A stretch of 64,000 bases of DNA from Schumannella sp. 10F1B-5-1 (GTDB taxonomy: Bacteria; Actinomycetota; Actinomycetes; Actinomycetales; Microbacteriaceae), in contig NZ_VHQH01000039.1 in the NCBI RefSeq assembly GCF_006517535.1, positions 1 through 64,000 of the forward strand, in the 5' to 3' direction. The position numbers and the translations under genes are program-made. Shown piece by piece: positions 8,556-17,700 of the stretch. Position 1 is the stretch's first letter; every line of letters begins with the position of its first letter. Below the pieces are notes generated by a model. It ran no database searches. It worked only from the letters and a program-made list of their open reading frames with translations, and had not been told where the DNA came from.

Positions 8556-9623
8556 TCAGTCCGCCCTGCTGATACCGGGGCGCAGGGTCGCGAGCAGCCG
8601 TCGCATCGAGTCGACCCGCTCTGCCGTGAGGCGCCCGTCGGCGACGGCCTCGTCGAGGGCGCAGTCCGGGGCGTCGGCTAGATGCGTGCATCCTCGGGGG
8701 CAGTCTTCGGCGACCGCCGCGAGGTCGGTGAAGCCGCGGATGACGTTGTCGGGATCGACGTGGCCCAGGCCGAAGGAGCGCACGCCGGGGGTGTCGATGA
8801 TCCAGCCGCCGCCCGGCAGCTTCAGCGACACGGTCGACGACGAGGTGTGGCGGCCGCGGCCCGTGACGGCGTTGACGACGCCCGTGGCGCGGGCGGCGCC
8901 GGGCACGAGGGCGTTCACGAGCGTCGACTTGCCGACGCCCGAGTGGCCCACGGCGACCGTGCTGCGGTCACGCAGCACCGGCTCGAGCTCGGCGAGCGGC
9001 GCGGCGCCCTTCGCGCTCGTGAAGACGGGGATGTCGAGTCCCTCGAAGTTCGCCAGGAACGGCGCCGGGTCGGCCAGGTCGGTCTTGGTGACGACCAGCA
9101 ACGGGTGGATGCCGGCGTCGTAGGCGGCGACGAGGTAGCGGTCGACGAGGCGGGCGCGCGGCTCGGGATTCGCGGCCGCGACGACGATGAGCAGCTGCTC
9201 GGCGTTCGCCACGACGACGCGCTCGACGGCATCGCTGTCGTCGGCGCTGCGGCGCAGCAGCGTGCGGCGCGGGCGGATGCGCACGATGCGCGCGAGGGAG
9301 CCCTCGTCGCCGGAGGTGTCTCCCACCACATCCACCTCGTCGCCGTTGACGATCGCCTCCTTGCGCAGCTCGCGCGCCCGGGTGCAGGTGATCTCGCGCT
9401 GCTCGCCGTCGCCGGGACCGGAGTCGCCCGTCGCCCCCGCGCCGACCAGCACGCCATAGCGCCCGCGATCGACCGTGACGACGCGGCCGACGACCGAGTC
9501 GGCGTGCTCGGGGCGGCGCTTCGTGCGCGGTCGGTTCGCCTTCGGGTTCGGGCGCGCGCGGTACGACGAGTCGTCCCAGGCGTCGAGCGCGTCGTCCTCG
9601 TCGTCGGGCGGCAGCCAGCTCAT
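8556..9623 (-). CDS. rsgA: Ribosome small-subunit-dependent GTPase A
   Basis: A 355-residue circularly permuted GTPase that checks late 30S maturation. The N-terminal OB fold (about 40-110) is followed by G motifs in permuted order: TKTDLAD (G4), then GHSGVGKSTLVNAL (G1, P-loop) and DTPGVRSFGL (G3). The C-terminal zinc motif CPRGCTHLADAPDCAL has the expected Cys-His-Cys spacing. The very acidic start (DDEDDALDAWDD) followed by a basic run is common in actinobacterial homologues. It lies 43 bp after aroA on the same strand. Confidence 0.95.
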   Translation of the reverse strand: MSWLPPDDEDDALDAWDDSSYRARPNPKANRPRTKRRPEHADSVVGRVVTVDRGRYGVLVGAGATGDSGPGDGEQREITCTRARELRKEAIVNGDEVDVVGDTSGDEGSLARIVRIRPRRTLLRRSADDSDAVERVVVANAEQLLIVVAAANPEPRARLVDRYLVAAYDAGIHPLLVVTKTDLADPAPFLANFEGLDIPVFTSAKGAAPLAELEPVLRDRSTVAVGHSGVGKSTLVNALVPGAARATGVVNAVTGRGRHTSSSTVSLKLPGGGWIIDTPGVRSFGLGHVDPDNVIRGFTDLAAVAEDCPRGCTHLADAPDCALDEAVADGRLTAERVDSMRRLLATLRPGISRAD

Positions 9624-9666
9624 GCGACCGCGTCCTCGCGCAGAGCGCGACGCGCGCGCCGGGAGC

Positions 9667-11100
9667 TCAGAGCAGCCCCGCCGGGTCGAGGCTCACGCCG
9701 CCGGCGCCCGCAGCGCCCGCGACCGGGCCGTGGCCGAGCATCCGCTGCCACAGCTCCGGGAACTGGGGGAGCGTCTTCGCCGTCGCGCCGATGTCGTCGA
9801 CCGTGACGCCCGGCACGGCGAGTCCGACGATCGCACCCGCCGTGGCGATGCGGTGGTCGTCGAAGGCGCGCCAGGGGCCGGCGTGCAGCGGATGCGGCTG
9901 GAAGGCGAGTCCGTCATCCACCTCGGTCACCTGGCCGCCGAGGTCGGCGAAGAGCGCCGCGAGCGCGGCGAGGCGGTCGGTCTCGTGTCCGCGCAGGTGC
10001 GCGATGCCGGTGATCGACGACGCGCCCTCGGCGAAGGCGACCAGCGCCGCGATCGAGGGGGCGAGCTCGCCGCCCTCGCTGAGGTCGAGATCGAGTGCCG
10101 GGATGCGCGTCCCGCCGATCACGCCCGCGCCGCCGTCGATCGTGAGAGCGCCGCCCTCGCGCCGCACGGCGGCGCCGTAGCGCGGCAGGATCTCGCCGAG
10201 CGAGTCGCCCACCTGGGTCGTGGCGGCGGGCCAGCCGTCGATCGTGACGGTGCCGCCCGCGATCAGCGCCGCGACCAGGAACGGCGCCGCGTTCGACAGG
10301 TCGGGCTCGATGTCGACGTCGAGCGCGCGGATCGGCGCGTTCGGCACGACCCAGACGCCCGGCTCGGGCGAGGTCACCTCGACGCCGCGGGCCGCGAGGG
10401 TCGCGATCGTCATCTCGATGTGCGGCATGCTCGGCAGTCGCTCACCCGTGTGACGCAGCGTGAGGCCGTTCTCGAAGCGCGGGGCCGCGAGCAGCAGACC
10501 CGAGACGAACTGGCTGGAGGCCGAGGCGTCGATCTCGAGCTCGCCGCCGGCGATGCGGCCCGTGCCGTGAACGGTGAAGGGGAGCGCGCCACGCCCCTCG
10601 TCGGCGACGTCGACGCCGAGCGCGCGCAGCGACTCGATCGTCGTGCGCATGGGGCGCTTGCGGGCGTGCGGGTCGCCGTCGAACACGACAGGACCGAGCG
10701 CGAGTGCCGCGAGCGGCGGCACGAAGCGCATGACCGTGCCGGCGAGACCGCAGTCGATCGAGCTCGAGCCGCTCAGCTCCTCGGGCGGGGTGATGCGCAG
10801 GTCGGGGCCGAAGTCGCCGTCACCCGGCACCTCCTCGATCTCGACGCCGAGCTCGCGCAGCGCCTCGATCATGAGCGCCGAGTCACGCGAGTGCAGGGGA
10901 CGCCGCAGCAGCGACGGGCCGTCGGCGAGAGCGGCGAGCACGAGCTCGCGGTTCGTGAGGCTCTTCGATCCGGGGAGCGTGAGGCGCGCATCCAGCGGAC
11001 CGGTCGCGGTCGGCGCCGACCACGGACCCGGTTCGGGCGTCTCGGGGGCGCGATCGCCGTAGGGATCGAAGTCGGGCGCGGAATACGTGGAGAGCTGCAT
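9667..11100 (-). CDS. aroA: 3-phosphoshikimate 1-carboxyvinyltransferase (EPSP synthase)
   Basis: A 477-residue enzyme of the shikimate pathway joining shikimate-3-phosphate and phosphoenolpyruvate; the target of glyphosate. Motifs seen are [18 protein letters not shown] (PEP and S3P site), [52 protein letters not shown] and [14 protein letters not shown]. It carries about 40 extra N-terminal residues rich in Pro and Asp. I start at ATG 11100. A TATCCT hexamer (complement of 11110-11115) lies nine bases upstream and may be its -10. The start codon region overlaps the SigR-type promoter of the divergent sigR. Confidence 0.95.
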   Translation of the reverse strand: MQLSTYSAPDFDPYGDRAPETPEPGPWSAPTATGPLDARLTLPGSKSLTNRELVLAALADGPSLLRRPLHSRDSALMIEALRELGVEIEEVPGDGDFGPDLRITPPEELSGSSSIDCGLAGTVMRFVPPLAALALGPVVFDGDPHARKRPMRTTIESLRALGVDVADEGRGALPFTVHGTGRIAGGELEIDASASSQFVSGLLLAAPRFENGLTLRHTGERLPSMPHIEMTIATLAARGVEVTSPEPGVWVVPNAPIRALDVDIEPDLSNAAPFLVAALIAGGTVTIDGWPAATTQVGDSLGEILPRYGAAVRREGGALTIDGGAGVIGGTRIPALDLDLSEGGELAPSIAALVAFAEGASSITGIAHLRGHETDRLAALAALFADLGGQVTEVDDGLAFQPHPLHAGPWRAFDDHRIATAGAIVGLAVPGVTVDDIGATAKTLPQFPELWQRMLGHGPVAGAAGAGGVSLDPAGLL

Positions 11101-11105
11101 CGGTT
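11080..11105 (+). promoter_or_regulatory. SigR/SigH-type promoter upstream of sigR
   Basis: GGAAT at 11080-11084 and GTT at 11103-11105 are separated by exactly 18 bases, matching the consensus GGAAT-N18-GTT of actinobacterial SigR/SigH-type sigma factors. It points toward sigR and would start transcription about 100 nt before its ATG. The -35 element sits inside the first codons of aroA. A second, housekeeping-like -10 (TAGACT, 11200-11205) lies 8 nt before the sigR ATG. Confidence 0.6.
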
Positions 11106-11213
11106 CACCAGGATATCGCCCGTCATCCCGGGCGAGGAGGAGCGCTGGTGGCTGTACTCGAAGCACCCGTCGTCCGCCGTCGATCCGACCGGGCGCAACT
11201 AGACTCGTCGCCG

Positions 11214-11966
11214 ATGAACAGGGAAGACGAGGAGACCGTCGACCTCGACGGCGATCGCGAGCTCGACAGCCACGACGACGCGTCCGGTCAGGATGCCGCC
11301 GTCGACGCCGAGCGCGATGACGACGCCGATCTGGCCGGCGCCGACGAGGACCTCAACGGCCGCCTGCGCAGCGCGCTGCCGCCGGAGGAGCTGCGCCGCC
11401 TCTTCGAGGAGCAGGCGCTGCCGTACATGGACCAGCTCTACGCGGCCGCCCTGCGCATGACGCGCAACGCCGCCGATGCCGGCGACCTGGTGCAGGAGAC
11501 CTTCGTGAAGGCCTTCAGCGCCTTCGCGCAGTTCCGCCAGGGCACCAACCTGAAGGCCTGGCTCTACCGCATCCTGACCAACACCTTCATCAACAGCTAC
11601 CGCAAGAGCCAGCGGCAGCCGTACCAGAACGCGATCGACGAGCTCGAGGACTGGCAGCTCGGGTCGGCCGAATCGCTCACGCAGGGTCGCACCACCCGCT
11701 CCGCCGAGGCGGAGGCGATCGACCACCTGCCCGACAGCGACGTCAAAGAGGCGCTGCAGTCGATCCCGGAGGACTTCCGGATGGCCGTCTACCTCGCCGA
11801 TGTCGAGGGATTCGCCTACCAGGAGATCGCCGACATCATGAAGACCCCCGTCGGCACCGTGATGAGCCGACTCCACCGAGGGCGCCGCCTGCTGCGCGAG
11901 CGCCTCGCCGACTACGCACGCGACCGCGGATACGTCGTCGCGGACACCCCGAGGAGAGGACGATGA
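11214..11966 (+). CDS. sigR: ECF RNA polymerase sigma factor, SigR/SigH type
   Basis: A 250-residue group 4 sigma factor controlling the thiol-oxidative stress regulon. An acidic N-terminal extension (residues 1-45) precedes region 2 ([26 protein letters not shown]) and region 4 ([26 protein letters not shown]). It is followed at once by a ZAS anti-sigma gene overlapping by four bases, which defines the SigR-RsrA pair. The ATG at 11214 is supported by TAGACT eight bases upstream. A longer frame from 11148 would cross that promoter. The distal GGAAT-N18-GTT site predicts positive autoregulation. Confidence 0.92.
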   Translation: MNREDEETVDLDGDRELDSHDDASGQDAAVDAERDDDADLAGADEDLNGRLRSALPPEELRRLFEEQALPYMDQLYAAALRMTRNAADAGDLVQETFVKAFSAFAQFRQGTNLKAWLYRILTNTFINSYRKSQRQPYQNAIDELEDWQLGSAESLTQGRTTRSAEAEAIDHLPDSDVKEALQSIPEDFRMAVYLADVEGFAYQEIADIMKTPVGTVMSRLHRGRRLLRERLADYARDRGYVVADTPRRGR

Positions 11967-12196
11967 CCGACTGCGGTTGCGACAAAGCGAAGGCGGAGCT
12001 CGAGGAGTTCCTGCACCGTGAGCTGAGCGACGACGACTTCCGGGATGTGTCCGAGCACCTGGAGAGCTGCGTCGACTGCGAGACCGAGGCCACGGTCGGC
12101 CTCACGCTCATGCAGAAGGTGCGCAGCGCCTGCCAGGAGAAGGCTCCCGAGGAGCTGCGCGAGGCGATCCTCGCGCGACTCAGCGCCCACGCCTGA
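11963..12196 (+). CDS. rsrA: Mycothiol-system anti-sigma factor, RsrA-like (ZAS)
   Basis: A 77-residue zinc-associated anti-sigma factor. It has the His-x3-Cys-x2-Cys motif in HLESCVDCE and an additional pair of N-terminal cysteines in [10 protein letters not shown]. In homologues these residues bind zinc and form a disulfide on oxidation, releasing SigR. The start ATGA overlaps the sigR stop, so translation is coupled. A further Cys in VRSACQEK lies after the motif. Length and gene order agree with RsrA/RshA. The protein is soluble with no membrane segment. Confidence 0.92.
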   Translation: MTDCGCDKAKAELEEFLHRELSDDDFRDVSEHLESCVDCETEATVGLTLMQKVRSACQEKAPEELREAILARLSAHA

Positions 12197-12242
12197 GCGC
12201 CGCCCCCCGGAGGCCCCGATCCCGAGCGCGCACGATCGGATC

Positions 12243-12275
12243 GGCGCGGACCGTCAGAGTCGACGGCTCCGCGCC
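12243..12275. terminator. Bidirectional hairpin terminator between rsrA and TPR gene
   Basis: GGCGCGGACCGTC (12243-12255) pairs with GACGG-C-TCCGCGCC (12262-12275), a 13-bp stem with one bulged base and a 6-nt loop. It lies between convergent genes. No U-tract follows, as is usual in high-GC actinobacteria. Confidence 0.6.
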
Positions 12276-12345
12276 CGTCCGACCCGTCTCGTGCTGAATG
12301 GATGCGCGGCGAGCGTCGTGCCGGGGGGATCCGCGCGGCCGGCGC

Positions 12346-13398
12346 TCACGCGCCGAGCGCCTCGCGCTGCCGGCGCAGGCGACGACGCCGCACGAGCACC
12401 AGGATGACGCCCGTGATCACGAGCGCACCGCCGGCGCCGATGAGCACCGGCCAGGCCGCCACGGGCGTCGCCCCGACGACGAGCAGCAGCACCAGAGCGA
12501 GACCCATCACGGCGACCCAGGCCACGAGCAGCCGGTCGCTGTGCAGCGCGAGCTGGGCGAGCGGACGCAGACGCGCTCCGAGGCGCCGACGCGCCCGCAC
12601 GTAGAGCACGGCCACGCCACCGAGAGCGAGCAGGCCGAGGGCGATCAGCACACCGCGCTCCACCTCGACCGTCACGCCGTCGAAGCGCAGCACCTGGTAG
12701 GCGATGAAGAAGGCGACGAACACGACCGAGTGCGCCTGGGTGACGACATTGCCGATCGCGACCAGCAGGTTGTGCCGGGCGAGGCCGCCCGCCGCATCCA
12801 CGGCGCTCAGCCGCGAGAGCTCCAGCGCCGCGCCGTGCGGGTCGCGCTGCAGCTGCACCACCGCGAGGTTGTGCTGGGCGCCCTCGTCGTGCGGGTCGAG
12901 GGCGAGCACGGCGCGGTACTCGTGCTCCGCCGCCTTCCAGTTCTGCTTCTCGAGGTAGGCGTTGCCGAGCACGAAGTGCGCCTGCGGCTCCCCGGGGGCG
13001 AGTCGGCAGGCGGTGATGCCCGCCTGGATCGCCACGTCGCGGTGCCGCGGGATCTCGGCCGCCACGATCGACACCGTGGCGTGACTGGCCCACTCGTTCG
13101 GGGCGAGGTCGGCGCAGCGGATCGCCGCGTTCAGGCCCTCGTCGCGCCGCCCCACGGCGGCCAGCGCGTGCGCGAGCACCCGCCACGCGTCGGGATCGTC
13201 GGGCAGGCGCGCGGCCGCGCTCGAGGCCAGGCGCAGCGCATCCTGGGCATGACCGGCCTGGCGGTGCGCGTCGGAGCCGATCAGCATCGCCCACGGATCG
13301 TCGGGGTATTCGGCCAGGTGCGCGCCGACCTCGGCGATCGCGTCATCGGGCCGGCCGGCGGCGAGCAGCGCCTGCGCCCGGCCGAGCCGGTCGCTCAC
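12346..13398 (-). CDS. TPR-repeat protein with C-terminal membrane domain
   Basis: A 350-residue protein whose first two thirds are tetratricopeptide repeats (for example AQALLAAGRPDDAIAEVGAH, AWRVLAHALAAVGRRDEGLN and ALDPHDEGAQHNLAVVQL) and whose last third has about four hydrophobic helices, ending in a very basic tail. The repeats are predicted to face the cytoplasm as a docking platform. The GTG at 13398 overlaps the stop of the AAA+ gene upstream, so the two are translated as a unit and probably work together. No enzyme motif is seen and the cellular role is unknown. Confidence 0.8.
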   Translation of the reverse strand: MSDRLGRAQALLAAGRPDDAIAEVGAHLAEYPDDPWAMLIGSDAHRQAGHAQDALRLASSAAARLPDDPDAWRVLAHALAAVGRRDEGLNAAIRCADLAPNEWASHATVSIVAAEIPRHRDVAIQAGITACRLAPGEPQAHFVLGNAYLEKQNWKAAEHEYRAVLALDPHDEGAQHNLAVVQLQRDPHGAALELSRLSAVDAAGGLARHNLLVAIGNVVTQAHSVVFVAFFIAYQVLRFDGVTVEVERGVLIALGLLALGGVAVLYVRARRRLGARLRPLAQLALHSDRLLVAWVAVMGLALVLLLVVGATPVAAWPVLIGAGGALVITGVILVLVRRRRLRRQREALGA

Positions 13399-14747
13399 AG
13401 GCGCTTCGCCTTCTTGAGGTAGCCCTTGAGCTCGTCGAAGGTGCCGTCGTCGTCGCCGAACAGCACGACGTTGCGGGCGGCGTCGAGCCAGGCGCCCGTC
13501 GACGGCGTGACCTCGCGCAGCGCACCGAGCAGGTCGGGCATGCCGATCATGCGGGCGGTGCCGGTGCGTACGCTGTCCATGAGCGCGCGCTCCGAGGCCA
13601 GCTCGGCGACGTAGGCGATGTCGGCGCCCGTGAGTCCGTCGGAGCGGCGTGCGAGCTCGGCCAGATCGATCGACTCGACCGGGCGGTCGCGCAGGTGCAC
13701 GCGGAAGATCGCCTCGCGCGCGGGGGCGTCGGGCGGCAGCACGAGCAGCGTGCGGTCGAGGCGACCCGGGCGGCGCAGCGCGGGGTCGATGTCCCACGGC
13801 TGGTTCGTCGCCGCGAGCACGAACACGCCCTCGTTGTCGGCGCCGATGCTGTCGAGCTCCTGCAGCAGCTGCACGACGATGTTGCGCATGCCGCTGTGCC
13901 GGGTCTGCGTGCGGCGCACGCCCAGCGCATCCAGCTCGTCGAGGAAGACGACGCAGGGCGCGTTGCGGCGCGCCAGCTGGAACAGCTCGTGCAGATTCCG
14001 CTCGCTCGAGCCCATGTAGGGGTCGAGGATGTCGGAGACGCCCGCCGAGATGAAGGCGGCGCCCAGCTCTCCCGCGACCGCCCGGGCGAGGAAGGTCTTG
14101 CCGCAGCCGGGAGGTCCGTAGAGCAGGAGCCCACCGCGGAGGCTCTTGCCGTAGAGCCGGCGCAGCTCCTCATTGCGCATCGGCGCGAGGAACGCGGCCT
14201 GCAGGCGCTCCTTCACGTGCTGCATGCCGCCGACGTCGGCCAGGCTCGCACCGGCGCGTTCGACGTCGAAGGCGCCGCTCTCGGGCTCGTCGCCGTCGCC
14301 GCCGACGAACATCGGATCGACGAGACCGTCGACCTGCGCCTCGGCGGCGGCCCAGTCGAAGGACGCCGCACCCGCGTCCGGGGGAGTCGTCGGCGGATCC
14401 GTGGGGGCGCCGCTCGGCGGCGCGTTCGATGGTGCGGTCGAGGGTGCGCTGGGGGCGCCGCTCGGCGCCGCGGGAGGCGCGTCGGCGCCGTCGGAGCCCG
14501 CGGGCGGCGTCACGGCCGGCGACGGCTCGTCGGCGTCGTCCCGCGCGCCGGCGACCGCCGCAGCGAGCAGCTCCGACGCCGCCGCGTCGCCGGGTTCGCC
14601 GGCGAGCAGCGTGCTCAGGTGGGCGATCGCCTCGGAGCCGAGGCCCGCATCCACGAGGGTGCGGGCCAGGTGCAGCCGCAGAGCGCGGTCGTCGGGGGAT
14701 GCGGCGACGGCGCGGCGCAGGGACGTCAGGATCAGCTCGTGGTCCAT
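13395..14747 (-). CDS. AAA+ ATPase with N-terminal helical repeats (CDC48/SpoVK-like)
   Basis: A 450-residue single-ring AAA ATPase. Residues 1-60 look like a TPR-like helical hairpin (ALRLHLARTLVDAGLGSEAIAHL). A Pro/Ala/Ser-rich linker follows to about 125. The AAA module carries Walker A GPPGCGKTFLARA, the pore-loop region SDILDPYMGSSERNLHELF, Walker B VVFLDELDAL, sensor-1 LAATNQPWDID, and arginine-finger RRPGRLDRT. All catalytic residues are intact. Such proteins remodel or unfold client proteins. The client is probably linked to the translationally coupled TPR membrane protein downstream. It resembles no named bacterial AAA family closely enough for a symbol. Confidence 0.85.
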   Translation of the reverse strand: MDHELILTSLRRAVAASPDDRALRLHLARTLVDAGLGSEAIAHLSTLLAGEPGDAAASELLAAAVAGARDDADEPSPAVTPPAGSDGADAPPAAPSGAPSAPSTAPSNAPPSGAPTDPPTTPPDAGAASFDWAAAEAQVDGLVDPMFVGGDGDEPESGAFDVERAGASLADVGGMQHVKERLQAAFLAPMRNEELRRLYGKSLRGGLLLYGPPGCGKTFLARAVAGELGAAFISAGVSDILDPYMGSSERNLHELFQLARRNAPCVVFLDELDALGVRRTQTRHSGMRNIVVQLLQELDSIGADNEGVFVLAATNQPWDIDPALRRPGRLDRTLLVLPPDAPAREAIFRVHLRDRPVESIDLAELARRSDGLTGADIAYVAELASERALMDSVRTGTARMIGMPDLLGALREVTPSTGAWLDAARNVVLFGDDDGTFDELKGYLKKAKRL

Positions 14748-14790
14748 CCCGCCCCCGCGTCCGCGCCGTCGTGCGCTCGTCGTGCCCGGC

Positions 14791-17700
14791 TCAGCCGAGC
14801 TGGAACGCGCGCTCGGTGAACTCGGCCTGCTCGGCCGCGCTGCGCTTCGTCGACCCCGCGGCCGGCGACGCCGACGCGGGGCGCGAGATCACCGTGATCG
14901 GGCGGTCGAGGTGGCGGGCCAGCTCCTGGTTGATGAACGGCCAGGCGCCCTGGTTCTCGGGCTCGTCCTGCACCCACACCAGGTCGGCGTTCGGGTAGCG
15001 GCCGAACACCGACTGCAGCTGCGCGGTCGGCAGCGGGTAGTACTGCTCCAGCCGCACCAGGGCGACCTGGTCGCCGGTCTGGCGCTTCTCCACCTCGCCC
15101 AGCAGGTCGTAGTGCAGCTTGCCGGCGTGCAGCAGCACGCGCTTGACGGCGTTCGGGTCCTGGATGCGCGCGTCGTCGATCACCGGCTCGAAGCGACCCG
15201 ACGTGAACGCCGCGACGTCGCTCGTGGCGCCGCGCAGACGCAGCATCGACTTCGGAGTGAAGACGACCAGCGGGCGGCGCGGACGGGCGTAGGCCTGGCG
15301 GCGCAGCAGGTGGAAGTACGACGCCGGCGTCGACGGACGCGCGATCGTCATGTTCTCCTCGGCGGCGAGCTGCAGGAATCGCTCGATGCGCGCCGACGAG
15401 TGGTCGGGTCCCTGGCCCTCGTAGCCGTGGGGGAGCAGCATGACCACGCTCGAGCGCTGGTTCCATTTCTGCTCGGCGGCCGAGATGAACTCGTCGATCA
15501 CGGTCTGGGCGCCGTTGACGAAGTCGCCGAACTGCGCCTCCCACAGCACGAGCGCGTCCGGGCGCTCGACCGAGTAGCCGTACTCGAAGGCGAGAGCCGC
15601 GAACTCGCTCAGCAGCGAGTCGTAGATCCAGAACTTGGCCTGGTTGTCGGCGAGGTTGCCCAGCGGCAGCCACTCCTGGCCGTTCTCGCGGTCGTGGAAG
15701 ACCGACTGGCGCGACGAGAAGGTGCCGCGGCGCGCATCCTGACCCACCAGGCGCACCGGGGTGCCCTCGGTCAGCAGCGAGCCGAACGCGAGCAGCTCGG
15801 CGAAGCCCCAGTCGATGCCGCCCTCGCGGGTCATCGTCTGGCGCTTCTTCAGCAGCTGCTGCAGCTTCGGGTGCACGGTGAAGCCGCTCGGCGGGCTGAC
15901 GTGCGCGTCGCCGATCAGCTGCACGACCGACTCGGCCACGGCGGTCGACTCGGGCTCGCCGACGCGCTCGTCCTGCTGCGAGTCGGGGCGCTCGAGGTCG
16001 CGCTCGGTGGCGCCCTCGGGGATCACCGGCAGGGTGCCGGTCTGCGCCGCGTGCGTCTCGGCGAAGGCGCGCTCGAGGCGGTCCTGGAAGTCCTGGTGCG
16101 TCGCCTCGTACTCCTCCTGGGTGATGTCGCCGCGACCCACGAGCGCCTCCATGTAGAGGGTTCGGGTCGAGCGCTTCGCCGAGATGAGGTTGTACATGAG
16201 CGGCTGCGTCATCGAGGGGTCGTCGCCCTCGTTGTGGCCGCGGCGGCGGTAGCAGACGAGGTCGATCACGACGTCGCGCTTGAACTTCTGGCGGTAGTCG
16301 AAGGCGATCTCGGCCACGCGGATGACGGCCTCGGGGTCGTCGCCGTTCACGTGGAAGATCGGCGCCTGGATCGTCTTGGCGACATCGGTCGAGTAGACCG
16401 AGCTGCGCGCATCCACCGGGGAGGTGGTGAAGCCGATCTGGTTGTTCACGACGACGTGGATGGTGCCGCCGGTCTTGTAGCCGCGCAGCTGGGAGAGCTG
16501 CAGCGTCTCGACCACGACGCCCTGGCCTGCCATCGAGGCGTCGCCGTGCACGAGCACCGGCAGGGTCGCGAACTGGCCGTCGGCCTTGCGGTCCTGCTTG
16601 GCGCGCACGACGCCCTCGAGCACGCCGTTGACGACCTCGAGGTGCGAGGGGTTCGCGGCCAGGTAGACGGCGATCTGCGATCCGTCGCCGCCCGTGAAGG
16701 TGCCCTCGGTGCCGAGGTGGTACTTCACGTCGCCCGAGCCGTGCTGCGTGCGCGGGTCCTGGGTGCCCTCGAACTCGCGGAAGATCTGACCGTAGGTCTT
16801 GCCCGCGATGTTGGTGAGCACGTTGAGGCGACCGCGGTGCGCCATGCCGATCGCGACCTCGTCGAGGCCCTCCTCGGCGGCGCCCTGCAGGATCTCGTCG
16901 AGCAGCGGGATGAGCGACTCGCCGCCCTCGAGGCTGAAGCGCTTCTGGCCGACGTACTTGGTCTGCAGGAAGGTCTCGAAGGCCTCGGCCTCGTTGAGCT
17001 TCGCGAGCACGCGCAGCTGCTCGTCGTGGCCCGGCTTCTCGTAGGGGCGCTCGAGGCGCTCCTGGAACCAGCGCCGCTGCTCCGGGTCCTGGATGTGCAT
17101 GTACTCCACGCCCACCGTGCGGCAGTAGGAGTCGCGCAGCACGCCGAGGATGTCGCGCAGCAGCGCGGCGCGCTTGCCGCCGAAGCCGCCCGTGACGAAC
17201 TCGCGGTCGAGATCCCAGAAGGTCAGCCCGTGGGTCGCGATGTCGAGGTCGGGGTGCGAGCGCTGCCGGTACTCGAGCGGGTCGATGTCGGCCATGAGGT
17301 GGCCGCGCACGCGGAAGGAGTTGATGAGCTCCTGCACGCGGCTGGTCTTGCCGACGCGCTCCGAGAGGTCGACGTTGATGTCGGGGGCCCAGTGGATCGG
17401 GTCGTACGGGATGCGCAGCGCCGCGAAGATGCCCTCGTAGAAGCCGTGCTGCCCGATCAGGCGCTCGTGCACCTTTTTGAGGAACTCGCCCGAGCCGGCG
17501 CCCTGGATGACGCGGTGGTCGTAGGTCGAGGTGAGCGTGATGGTCTTGCCGATGCCCAGCTCGGCGAGCGTCTTCGGCGCGGAGCCCTGGAACGCGGCCG
17601 GGTACTCGAGGGCGCCGGCGCCGATGATGCAGCCCTGGCCCTTCATGAGGCGGGGCACCGAGTGCTCGGTGCCGATGCCGCCCGGGTTGGTGAGCGAGAC

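Noticed and set aside
11964-12120. Second anti-sigma or regulator gene on the opposite strand of rsrA
   Set aside because: The frame lacks any domain and is the complement of the well-supported ZAS gene.
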